Source of the DNA: JBPBPI01 sp050954885
GTDB taxonomy: Bacteria; Pseudomonadota; Alphaproteobacteria; Caedimonadales; Caedimonadaceae
Reading direction: 5' to 3'
Assembly: GCA_050954885.1 (NCBI GenBank)
Contig: JBPBPI010000052.1
Coordinates: 1-6,678, forward strand
Length of the DNA stretch: 6,678 bases
In this document: piece after piece, positions 1 through 6,009 of the stretch
Layout of the letters: each line of letters begins with the position of its first letter
How positions within the stretch are numbered: the stretch's first letter is position 1
Made by a program: the position numbers and the translations under genes
Notes under the pieces: model-generated
Seen by the model: the letters and a program-made list of their open reading frames with translations, nothing else
Databases searched by the model: none
What the model was told of the DNA's origin: nothing

Positions 1-95
1 GGGGTATCCTTTTTGAGATTTAATACCCAAAATGATACTCCAATGTTTTCAATACTTTAAACTTTTTTACACGCCTCTTAAACATAACTCGGGTT
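1..95 (-). mobile_element. IS982-family insertion sequence, transposase-side end (partial, runs off left edge)
   Basis: Read on the minus strand, this stretch starts with the 19-bp terminal repeat AACCCGAGTTATGTTTAAG. It continues as a roughly 95-bp leader that ends AAATCTCAAAAAGGATACC, with an AAGGA ribosome-binding-like site. The same leader occurs at 5843-5938, where it is followed at once by the start of an IS982-like transposase. The two copies align along their whole length but differ at many positions, so they are separate, diverged insertions. The transposase start itself would lie just left of base 1. That this is a mobile-element end is seen from the repeat; the family assignment comes from the other two copies. 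Confidence 0.8.
77..95 (-). repeat. IS982-like terminal inverted repeat, copy 1
   Basis: The minus strand reads AACCCGAGTTATGTTTAAG, identical over 19 bases to 5843-5861 and differing at two positions from 6584-6602. The element proper probably starts at ACCC, with its outer base at 94. The target duplication cannot be tested because the other end lies outside the window. Confidence 0.8.
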
Positions 96-108
96 AATGT
101 AATGATTT

Positions 109-145
109 TCTCTACAACATCAGATATTATTTGATGTTGTAGAGA
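109..145. other. Perfect 14-bp hairpin between nagZ and the IS end
   Basis: Arms 109-122 (TCTCTACAACATCA) and 132-145 are exact reverse complements around a 9-base loop. It sits 35 bases past the nagZ stop codon, where a transcription end would be expected. On neither strand is it followed by a T-run: the minus strand continues AAATCATT. It is therefore not a classical intrinsic terminator. It may be an mRNA 3'-stabilising stem, a U-less terminator or a short mobile palindrome. Confidence 0.5.
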
Positions 146-180
146 TACAACTCTATAATGTCAGTCTTCAATCAATACTT

Positions 181-1224
181 CTATTTCAACAAACCGTAAG
201 ATTTTTTAAGAGACAAAAGGCGTTGATGGCTATTGGATAATGATTGTTGATATATGTCGTCTTGGGCGCGTAAGTCATCCACCATTTGATGTAATCGATC
301 AATTTTAGACGTCACCAGTTGAAAATATTTAGGGGTACCTGTGGTCATTTTATTACTGGAGAAAATCAGTAAATCGACGCCTGCTTTCAGAGTTTGTTGA
401 ATCACGGTCTTTAAGGGATAATGATGCACGATCGCACCCATCAAAAGATCATCGGTAATCACAACACCTTGATAAAAAGCACGCAACCTTTCCATCGTTT
501 TTAGTGATAAACTAGTGGGGTAGGCGGGATCCCATGTTCGGTGCATCAAATGGCCCACCATGATCATGTCGGCATGACCGCTGTGGCTTAAATTTTTAAA
601 GGGATCTTCTTCATAAAATTGATAGGTGTTGGTGATATCGACCAAACCTTCGTGACTATCTTTTAACGACAGACCGTGTCCAGGATAATGTTTAAGACAC
701 GACACAACACCGGCCTTTCGATGGCCCTCGACGAAGGCACGGCTAAAATCTTCAACTTGTGCGGGCGTCACGCCGTAACTTCGACCGTGGGCACCGATGA
801 CCGGACAAACTTTATTGGAATCTTGAGGGTAGGTTAAATCAACCACGGGTCCAAAATTTAAATTAAATCCGACTTCTTTTAACATTGAGGCCATATCGCA
901 ATAAATATCTATGGCTTGTTCTGGCGTGTAATTTTGAGCCACATCCCAAGCCGAGAAAAAGTTTTGAAACCCATTAGCGGCACTCAGACGTTGAACCCGC
1001 CCGCCTTCTTGATCGATGGCCACAAAAGGGATGTTGTCGGGACTAGCATCATAAAAGCTTTGGATTAAATTGCGTAATTGATGGCGGTCTTGAATGTTGT
1101 GACCAAACAAAATAACACCACCAATTTTTTTATGACGCAAATAGTCTTGGATTAAACGAGGTTCAGCATCTTCTGGGTGACAACCGTGGAACCCTAAAAT
1201 CAATTGTTGGCCAAAAGTCGGCAT
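181..1224 (-). CDS. nagZ: Beta-N-acetylhexosaminidase NagZ, glycoside hydrolase family 3
   Basis: This enzyme removes N-acetylglucosamine from GlcNAc-1,6-anhydroMurNAc (muropeptides) in the cytoplasm during peptidoglycan recycling. The 347-residue protein is a single GH3 TIM-barrel domain with no signal peptide, the usual bacterial NagZ size. Visible family motifs are IDQEGGRVQRL (70-80), KHYPGHG (178-184), DSH (189-191, carrying the His acid/base of the NagZ Asp-His dyad) and ITDDLLMGA (256-264, holding the nucleophile Asp). The usual GDT after the KH(F/Y)PGH motif is GLS here, a mild deviation. The ATG start gives the typical GQQLILGFHG opening. No Shine-Dalgarno is visible before it, and a candidate promoter lies very close, so a near-leaderless mRNA is possible. 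It follows a lipoprotein gene 65 bases upstream on the same strand. It is not next to the scpA/scpB genes it often accompanies in alphaproteobacteria. Confidence 0.93.
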   Translation of the reverse strand: MPTFGQQLILGFHGCHPEDAEPRLIQDYLRHKKIGGVILFGHNIQDRHQLRNLIQSFYDASPDNIPFVAIDQEGGRVQRLSAANGFQNFFSAWDVAQNYTPEQAIDIYCDMASMLKEVGFNLNFGPVVDLTYPQDSNKVCPVIGAHGRSYGVTPAQVEDFSRAFVEGHRKAGVVSCLKHYPGHGLSLKDSHEGLVDITNTYQFYEEDPFKNLSHSGHADMIMVGHLMHRTWDPAYPTSLSLKTMERLRAFYQGVVITDDLLMGAIVHHYPLKTVIQQTLKAGVDLLIFSSNKMTTGTPKYFQLVTSKIDRLHQMVDDLRAQDDIYQQSLSNSHQRLLSLKKSYGLLK

Positions 1225-1239
1225 TTTCGAGCGATCTAT

Positions 1240-1267
1240 AAGATAAAGTTATTTATTCTTTTAACAA
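1240..1267 (-). promoter_or_regulatory. Candidate nagZ promoter
   Basis: The minus strand shows TTGTTA (1262-1267), a 16-base spacer and TATCTT (1240-1245). A start about 7 bases downstream would leave fewer than 10 bases before the ATG at 1224, consistent with the missing Shine-Dalgarno. This is a consensus match by eye only in AT-rich sequence. Confidence 0.3.
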
Positions 1268-1289
1268 TAAATCTAAAATCACTTGATAT

Positions 1290-1754
1290 CTATGGTTTTT
1301 TCAAAGGAATGGGTCTTTTTAAAGATTTAGGTTTCCGGTCGATACGGGTTGGATAAGATTTGGGCAAGGCTTCACCCTCGAGACGTTCAACCTTGATAAC
1401 CTCACGATGTGGGGTGACGATCTCGCGGCCTGTAATCAAATCTTGGGGCGGGCGATTAAACTGATCGCCGTGACGGATATTATTGCCTGACTCATCAACG
1501 ATGACTTCTTGTACCAAGACACCGGAAGGACGAACAGGATAAGTCGCCACAAGACGGGCTTCATAACCTGATATTTTTTGATTGTAACAGTCAACGCCAC
1601 CCAAAGTCTTGTAACAATAGACTGGATCCGGAAAATAAGGATCAGGGGCTTTGGCCCAATCGGCCGCAATAATACCGCGGGTTGAAAGCATTGAATTGTC
1701 ACCAAAACAAGCCGCCAATAAAGATGTTAAGAAAAAGGTGGCTGTTTTTTTCAT
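1290..1754 (-). CDS. Small lipoprotein with YCYKTLGGVDCY segment, function unknown
   Basis: The chosen ATG (1754) is preceded by AAAGGA nine bases upstream and gives a typical lipoprotein signal MKKTATFFLTSLLAAC, with the lipobox Cys at residue 16. A longer reading from an ATG at 1790 would add 12 residues ahead of the signal and has no ribosome site, so I reject it. The precursor is 154 residues. The mature part has a PDPVYCYKTLGGVDCY stretch (about 42-57) with two Cys that could form a disulfide, then an Arg/Pro-rich region and a basic Pro-Lys tail (KSLKRPIPLKKP). From memory, small alphaproteobacterial lipoproteins of unknown role share the YCYRTL..VDCY pattern. The protein should be anchored to the outer or inner membrane facing the periplasm. 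It lies between tRNA-fMet and nagZ on the same strand and may share a transcript with nagZ. No enzyme motif is visible. Confidence 0.75.
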   Translation of the reverse strand: MKKTATFFLTSLLAACFGDNSMLSTRGIIAADWAKAPDPYFPDPVYCYKTLGGVDCYNQKISGYEARLVATYPVRPSGVLVQEVIVDESGNNIRHGDQFNRPPQDLITGREIVTPHREVIKVERLEGEALPKSYPTRIDRKPKSLKRPIPLKKP

Positions 1755-1865
1755 CTTAAAATTTCCTTTGACCCACAGTTTATTATTCAAAAAATAAGTG
1801 TGTTTACCATAGGATAAATGTCCTAATTTTTTGTAAAGATTTAGAGATATTGATGAAAGATATTT

Positions 1866-1890
1866 GAGAAAATAAAACCAAATTTAAATT

Positions 1891-1895
<5 letters not shown>
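1866..1895 (-). terminator. Intrinsic terminator of tRNA-fMet overlapping its CCA end
   Basis: Bases 1876-1895 form a perfect 20-base palindrome (AACCAAATTTAAATTTGGTT). On the minus strand it is followed by TTTATTTTCTC. The upstream arm uses the last five bases of the mature tRNA (A72, A73 and CCA). The fold is about 7 bp with a 6-base loop and a U-rich tail, a classical terminator layout. Confidence 0.7.
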
Positions 1896-1967
<72 letters not shown>

Positions 1968-1993
1968 GCTTAGAAAATCTATTAAGTGTATGC

Positions 1994-2022
1994 TGTATAT
2001 CGCGCTTTAGACCAACAAGCAA
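1994..2022 (-). promoter_or_regulatory. Candidate promoter of tRNA-fMet
   Basis: The minus strand has TTGCTT (2017-2022), a 17-base spacer and TATACA (1994-1999), 26 bases before the mature tRNA 5' end. A GC-containing spacer (AAAGCGCG) lies between the boxes. The good spacing and the position upstream of a stable-RNA gene support it. Confidence 0.5.
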
Positions 2023-2070
2023 GATAAAAATAAAATATTTAAAAATATTCTTTTAAAATGCAACAATTGA

Positions 2071-2099
2071 TTGACAGCACGCCCAAGCCTTTGTACACA
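2071..2099 (+). promoter_or_regulatory. Candidate promoter of tRNA-Ser
   Basis: A perfect -35 box TTGACA (2071-2076) is followed by a 17-base spacer and TACACA (2094-2099). This predicts transcription starting a few bases before the tRNA at 2113. It is divergent from the tRNA-fMet promoter. Confidence 0.6.
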
Positions 2100-2112
2100 C
2101 TGTATAAGAACT

Positions 2113-2204
2113 GGAGGGGTGGCCGAGAGGCTGAAGGCGGCGGTTTGCTAAACCGTTATACGATTAACCTCGTATCGTGGGTTCGAATCCCATCCCCTCC
2201 GCCA
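2113..2204 (+). tRNA. tRNA-Ser (anticodon GCU)
   Basis: The acceptor stem GGAGGGG pairs with CCCCTCC (2194-2200), followed by G73 and encoded CCA (2202-2204). The anticodon GCT is at 2147-2149, in loop TTGCTAA, and reads AGC/AGU serine codons. The long variable arm (TACGA...TCGTA) and the 92-base length are class II features of tRNA-Ser. The T loop GTTCGAATC is standard. No T-rich terminator follows directly; the next structure is the GC-rich patch at 2236-2297. Confidence 0.96.
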
Positions 2205-2235
2205 TATTAAATATAAGCACCCACGATAAAAAAGT

Positions 2236-2297
2236 AGGGGTTACCGCGCTAGAGCGCGTTACTTTCAGCCCGAGCCGCAGGCAACGTGCGCAGTACG
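2236..2297. other. GC-rich patch with short palindrome after tRNA-Ser
   Basis: About 60 bases are strikingly GC-richer than both flanks. They contain CGCGCT-AG-AGCGCG (2245-2258), a hairpin of at most 5-6 bp, itself flanked by TTAC on both sides in direct orientation. The hairpin lacks a proper T-run (only TTACTTT follows), so a terminator is doubtful. It could be a dispersed palindromic repeat, or the scar of an insertion at the tRNA 3' end. I recognise no gene in it. Confidence 0.35.
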
Positions 2298-2375
2298 ATA
2301 ATTCCATCCCTTTATAAATTTTCAATTATCTTTAATTTTATAAAATATCAAATTGTTAAAAGAAAACCATTTAAT

Positions 2376-3839
2376 ATGAAAATTTTCCGAAATTTACTGT
2401 GTTTGATTATATTTTCTTCATCAATATTAAGTGCAGTTAATAATTATTTGTCAATTGATTATAAAATTATACCTTTAATTCAACTTAATGCACCGGCTTT
2501 AAAAGTCGATGTCGAGATTAAAGGTATATTATCAGATAAAATTATTTTGGATCTACCCCATAAGTGGGCAGGGATGGAATATGCAGATCAAGTTAAAAAT
2601 ATCACTATTTTTGATCTAAAAAACTCTTTTAAAATTATCAAAAACAAAGATAAGCATCAGTTAATTATCACCATTCCTAAAATTAATTCTTTACACTTAA
2701 GTTATGAGATTCATCAAAAAAAGGGTGATCCTTCAAACGTGCATGAAGCCATCATTCGGCAAGATTTGATTCATGCCCCAGGCTATAGTTTGTTTGCCTA
2801 TCCTCATGATTTAAAATGGACGCACAAACTTTCTTTTACAGTTATTTGGCAAGACCTTCCCAAAGATTGGCAAACCATTTCAGATCATGGCGTTCAACAA
2901 ACATTAAAGTTTTCATCCGGAATATCTCAATTGCTTCATAGCATTTATGTAGCAGGAAATATTCGGATGCATCAGATCGCTGAAGAAAATGCGCCAGTTT
3001 ATCTTTCTCTTTATGGGGAGTTTGATTTGACGGATAAAGACATTATTCATTTTTTAAATGAAATTACAGAAAGTCAGCGTGCTTTTTTCAAAGATTCAGA
3101 TTTTCCCTATTACGCCATTAGTATAATTGAAGGCCGAAATCCTCATTCTATGGGTGGCACCAGACTTGACAACAGCTTTACCGCATACCTGCCCAAAGGG
3201 TTGGACCTAAGTCAATATTATATCCTTTTTGCTCATGAAAACCTTCACAATTGGATTGGCGGAAAGATACGCAACAATTATCAAGAACAGTTAAATTACT
3301 GGTGGACCGAAGGTTTTACAGAATATTATGCACGCGTGATTGCGGTGCGTTCGGGCGGGATGACATTTCAACAATTTATGGGTCAGTGCAATGAATTTTT
3401 AAATGATTATTATACATCGCCGGTTTTAAATGAGCCCAACATCCGAATTAAAAAAGATTTTTGGCATAATTATGATATTGAAAAATTACCTTACTATCGT
3501 GGATTTGTCTTTGCCCTTTATTTGAATGGACGTATTAAATTAAATAATCCTGCACATTCGCTTGATAATGTCATGCAAGATCTTTTCAAAATGTCCAAAA
3601 CTCACAAATTTTCGATGGATCATTTTCAACGGTTAATGATCCCTTATCTGCCTCAAGGCATTTCAAACGACATTAGAAATTTAATTGGTAAAGGAGAGAC
3701 CATCGACCTTCAGCCCATTTTATCTCTTTTGCCACTTGAAAAAATAAAACGAGGTTCTAAAGACATTTATCAATTAAAATCGAATTTGTCTGATAATGAT
3801 AAAACAAAAATAAAGCGATTTTTTGAGATTAAAAATTAA
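2376..3839 (+). CDS. Exported M61-like (glycyl aminopeptidase family) zinc metallopeptidase
   Basis: This is a 487-residue protein with an N-terminal signal peptide (MKIFRNLLCLIIFSSSILSA), so it is exported to the periplasm or beyond. The gluzincin signature is clear: HENLHNW (287-293) supplies two zinc His and the catalytic Glu, and WWTEGFTEYY (309-318) supplies the third ligand, Glu312. SMGGTRLDNS (258-267) lies where M61 enzymes have their GGxEH segment, and YYRGFVFALYL (373-383) matches the family's Tyr-x-x-Gly helix. The N-terminal 200 residues look like the beta-sandwich domain of this clan. Many M61 enzymes have a C-terminal PDZ domain; none is evident here. An upstream GTG at 2286 is in frame but would put 30 residues before the signal peptide, so I chose the ATG at 2376; its ribosome site is weak. 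The gene is visibly AT-richer than nagZ, especially in its first half. The substrate is unknown. Confidence 0.85.
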   Translation: MKIFRNLLCLIIFSSSILSAVNNYLSIDYKIIPLIQLNAPALKVDVEIKGILSDKIILDLPHKWAGMEYADQVKNITIFDLKNSFKIIKNKDKHQLIITIPKINSLHLSYEIHQKKGDPSNVHEAIIRQDLIHAPGYSLFAYPHDLKWTHKLSFTVIWQDLPKDWQTISDHGVQQTLKFSSGISQLLHSIYVAGNIRMHQIAEENAPVYLSLYGEFDLTDKDIIHFLNEITESQRAFFKDSDFPYYAISIIEGRNPHSMGGTRLDNSFTAYLPKGLDLSQYYILFAHENLHNWIGGKIRNNYQEQLNYWWTEGFTEYYARVIAVRSGGMTFQQFMGQCNEFLNDYYTSPVLNEPNIRIKKDFWHNYDIEKLPYYRGFVFALYLNGRIKLNNPAHSLDNVMQDLFKMSKTHKFSMDHFQRLMIPYLPQGISNDIRNLIGKGETIDLQPILSLLPLEKIKRGSKDIYQLKSNLSDNDKTKIKRFFEIKN

Positions 3840-3858
3840 ATAGACAATTTATTTTTTT
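3837..3858 (+). terminator. Weak terminator-like site after the metallopeptidase gene
   Basis: A 5-bp AT-only stem (TAAAT 3837-3841, ATTTA 3847-3851) is followed by seven T (3852-3858). It overlaps the stop codon. The stem is too weak to be trusted alone. Confidence 0.3.
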
Positions 3859-3909
3859 AAAATCTGATACACTAAACTTAAAAATAATTTAGATTTCAGG
3901 GAGTCACAC

Positions 3910-4317
3910 ATGAGACAGTTTTCAAGCATAATTTTATTATTGGCAGTTCTCACAGGATGTGTCTATGAGGTTGATAGGCCGATGGTGACAGAAACATCTT
4001 TTGTCAACGAGGAATCTGGCTGCCGAGAACGTCATCGATTTTGCCGCGAAAATTGCTTAACGCAACATCCCTACAGCGGCACAAGTCGCCAACAATGCTT
4101 TGACAAGTGTGAATATCGATTGACCTCTTGCTTGACGTCTTCTTCTATGATCGTGCAACGTGAGCCTACGACCATTGTTGAATCTTATGCACCCCTTTAT
4201 GTTGATCCTTATCCCAATACTTTTTTTGGACCTTATACTTATTGGGGCGGACGCGGTTATTATCATCATTACCATGACCATTTTTATGGTCACAATTATG
4301 GCCGTAGATTTCGATAA
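3910..4317 (+). CDS. Small lipoprotein with symmetric twin CX3C cysteine motif and Tyr/His-rich tail
   Basis: A GGGAG ribosome site stands eight bases before the ATG. The 135-residue protein starts with a lipoprotein signal whose lipobox LTGC gives a lipidated Cys17. Residues 38-74 hold six cysteines (38, 45, 49, 63, 67, 74) spaced x6-x3-x13-x3-x6, an exact mirror pattern. It suggests a two-helix hairpin stapled by three nested disulfides (38-74, 45-67, 49-63), as in CHCH or alpha-hairpinin folds; the pairing is inferred. Residues 93-135 are rich in Tyr, Gly and His (YYHHYHDHFYGHNYG) and could bind metal or the cell wall. The protein should be periplasm-facing on a membrane. I do not recognise a family. 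The gene begins 70 bases after the metallopeptidase gene and ends in a strong hairpin. An outer-membrane structural or stress lipoprotein is as good a guess as any. Confidence 0.8.
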   Translation: MRQFSSIILLLAVLTGCVYEVDRPMVTETSFVNEESGCRERHRFCRENCLTQHPYSGTSRQQCFDKCEYRLTSCLTSSSMIVQREPTTIVESYAPLYVDPYPNTFFGPYTYWGGRGYYHHYHDHFYGHNYGRRFR

Positions 4318-4328
4318 GACAAAAAATA

Positions 4329-4364
4329 AAATCTTCGGATTATTTATAAATGATCCGAAGATTT
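4329..4364. terminator. Bidirectional terminator between convergent genes
   Basis: Perfect 12-bp arms AAATCTTCGGAT (4329-4340) and ATCCGAAGATTT (4353-4364) enclose a 12-base loop. On the minus strand it is followed by TTATTTTTTGTC, a good U-tract ending the MFS gene, whose stop lies six bases away. On the plus strand the tail is poorer (GCAACTTT), though it still follows the lipoprotein gene by 11 bases. It probably serves both genes. Confidence 0.85.
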
Positions 4365-4370
4365 GCAACT

Positions 4371-5635
4371 TTAATCTACGCCAAGGGTTGGTTTTTTCTT
4401 AACTTGTCGGTAAACAACATAAATTAAGACAGTCCCTATAATCGCAGATGCCGGAATCAGACTGAGGGCATACTGATAATCCTGAAGCGGATATTGCCTT
4501 AATCCATTTTGATCCAAGGCACCAGTCCAAAAAATATCCATCATTTTACCAATGGATGTGTGAAAGAATGATCCCCCTAACATGTTGATACAATTTAAAA
4601 AAGCAACGGTAATGCCCATGTATTGACCTGGTACAATTTCAGAACCTGCGGCAAACACCAGCACTTGATAACAACATAAGACACCGATTAAGAAAAACAC
4701 ACTGGACAACAAAATACTGTGGTAGACGGAACAATTGAGCAAAAATATAAAGGCCAATGCCATGCCGAGTCCGCAAAAAGCAATCACAGGATAATGGCCA
4801 AACTTTTTACTTAGGGATGCCAAAAGGGGACCGCCAAACAACATGCCGAAAAATACAAAAGAAATCAGACTTGCGGCTTGGCCTTTGTCCAGAGAATGAG
4901 CCAACATCAGATAAGGAACACCCCAAACATCGGCAAAACCTTCAAGAGATCCCACCATCAACAAATTGGCAATGGCCAGCAGCCACACAACAGGAGAAGA
5001 AATTAAAACCTTGAAATCAGAAATTTTAAAGGGTGTTTCAGATAGGTTTTGATCACTCGATTTAGGGGTGCGCAGAACAAACAAGGCGCCCAAGCCGATG
5101 TGATGATGGCAAAGATCGCTAAAGCCACAGCCACCGTTTGCCAACTATAAGTATCGATCAATAAACTGACGGGCTTGCCACCGTAAATGGCGCCCAACAA
5201 TCCAACCGAGAAGGAAAAGCCAATCATGCGGGTGTAATGTTTTTTTAAAAACCATTCTGATACCACCTTTGACACGCCCAAAAAGCCGATGGCAGATCCG
5301 GCACCAATCAAAAAGCGTGTCATCAATGCTAGATAGAAATTATCACTGAAGGTAAACAGCAGCGTTGCAAGTCCACAAATGCTGGCAAAGGTAAAGATGA
5401 TATAACGCGCGCTATAGCGGTCCAACAGCATGGCCACCGGAATTTGCATCAGGGCATAACCATAATAGTAAAAAGCCGCAAGCAGTCCAAAATGACTGGC
5501 ATCGATTGAAAACTGCGCCATGATTTGTGGCATCATCAGCCCTGGCCAAAGCCGTAATATAAATTGATAGGCAAAAAAAGATAAAGGAAATAGCCACATA
5601 AAAAAGGGCACATAAGACTGTTTTTGCAAAAACAT
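4371..5635 (-). pseudogene. MFS transporter, split by a one-base frameshift
   Basis: Two overlapping minus-strand reading frames together make one 12-helix major facilitator of about 421 residues, the normal size. The first (5635 to 5003) starts at an ATG with GAGG six bases upstream and has six membrane helices, including a motif-A-like loop QIPVAMLLDRYSARY between helices 2 and 3. The second (to 4371) carries helices 7-12, opening with SPVVWLLAIANLLMVGSLEGF. Helix 6 reads naturally only if the frame changes near 5093-5105, where VALAIFAIITSA would join LGALFVLRTPKSSD. The total, 1265 bases, is one base short of a multiple of three, so one base is missing or a -1 shift is needed. Without repair, the upstream frame ends after about 20 foreign residues. 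A recent pseudogene or a sequencing error are the likeliest explanations. The substrate is unknown. Being convergent with the lipoprotein gene, it shares a terminator. Confidence 0.8.
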
Positions 5636-5842
5636 GATCAACCTCGTCAGGGTAAAAATTAAAATTCAGTGATGTAAAAGGGGAATAAAAGTAGATATCG
5701 GCATCAGCCGATAATAATGAGCACCATCGAAATATTTAAATTTTTATACAGCATCAAACGTTAAAACAGTTATTTTTTAAAATATTATAATTTTATTCTA
5801 TAGATTAATTTGAAGAGAAGATCAACTAAGTTATGTATATAT
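5636..5842. other. AT-rich non-coding region upstream of the MFS gene
   Basis: I find no gene here. It holds the MFS ribosome site (GAGG at 5643-5646, read on the minus strand), the palindrome at 5696-5713, and otherwise AT-rich sequence. Possible promoter boxes (for example TTGATG about 17 bases before TATTTC on the minus strand, 5731-5758) are too degenerate to call. It ends at an IS terminal repeat. Confidence 0.5.
5696..5713. promoter_or_regulatory. 7-bp perfect inverted repeat upstream of the MFS gene (possible operator)
   Basis: TATCGGC (5696-5702) and GCCGATA (5707-5713) flank ATCA. It lies about 60 bases before the MFS ATG. It has no T-run on either side, so a regulator-binding site or a leader hairpin fits better than a terminator. 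The binding protein is unknown. Confidence 0.35.
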
Positions 5843-5861
5843 AACCCGAGTTATGTTTAAG
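5843..5861 (+). repeat. IS982-like terminal inverted repeat, copy 2
   Basis: AACCCGAGTTATGTTTAAG is identical to the complement of 77-95. It marks the transposase-side end of the remnant that follows. Confidence 0.8.
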
Positions 5862-5938
5862 GTATAAAAATAAGTTAAGGAATTGAAGATATTAGGATAT
5901 CATTTTGCGTGTTAAATCTCAAAAAGGATATCCCAACC

Positions 5939-6007
5939 GTGATAGATTACGATACTTTGTTCGTCTTTTTCGATGATTTTTGTCGGGGCTTTGAGCCTTG
6001 GTATTAA
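5939..6007 (+). pseudogene. IS982-family transposase, N-terminal fragment
   Basis: From a GTG at 5939, with AAGGA about ten bases upstream, 22 codons read VIDYDTLFVFFDDFCRGFEPWY before TAA. The DDFCRGFEP stretch is the typical IS982 transposase N-terminus. After the stop the same frame continues AQLLSAL, which fits the family, so the TAA may be a point mutation in what was a Gln codon. All catalytic residues are lost, so the fragment is non-functional. Confidence 0.75.
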
Positions 6008-6009
6008 GC

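Noticed and set aside
1436..1705. 89-residue minus-strand reading frame
   Set aside because: It lies inside the lipoprotein gene in another frame, with no signal, motif or ribosome site.
1755..1790. Upstream ATG start adding 12 residues to the first lipoprotein
   Set aside because: The downstream ATG has AAAGGA and a correct lipoprotein signal; the upstream one does not.
2286..2375. Upstream GTG start adding 30 residues to the M61-like protein
   Set aside because: It would place a Lys/Ile-rich stretch before a textbook signal peptide and begins in the GC-rich patch.
4057..4402. Reading frames of 103 (minus) and 80 (plus) residues over the Cys-rich lipoprotein end
   Set aside because: They are low-complexity shadows (Ile/Met runs from the His/Tyr-rich tail) and cross the terminator.
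4757..5014. 85-residue plus-strand reading frame
   Set aside because: It is antisense to well-conserved MFS helices, with no ribosome site or recognisable content.
5412..5597. 61-residue minus-strand reading frame
   Set aside because: It is an out-of-frame shadow of the MFS N-terminal half.
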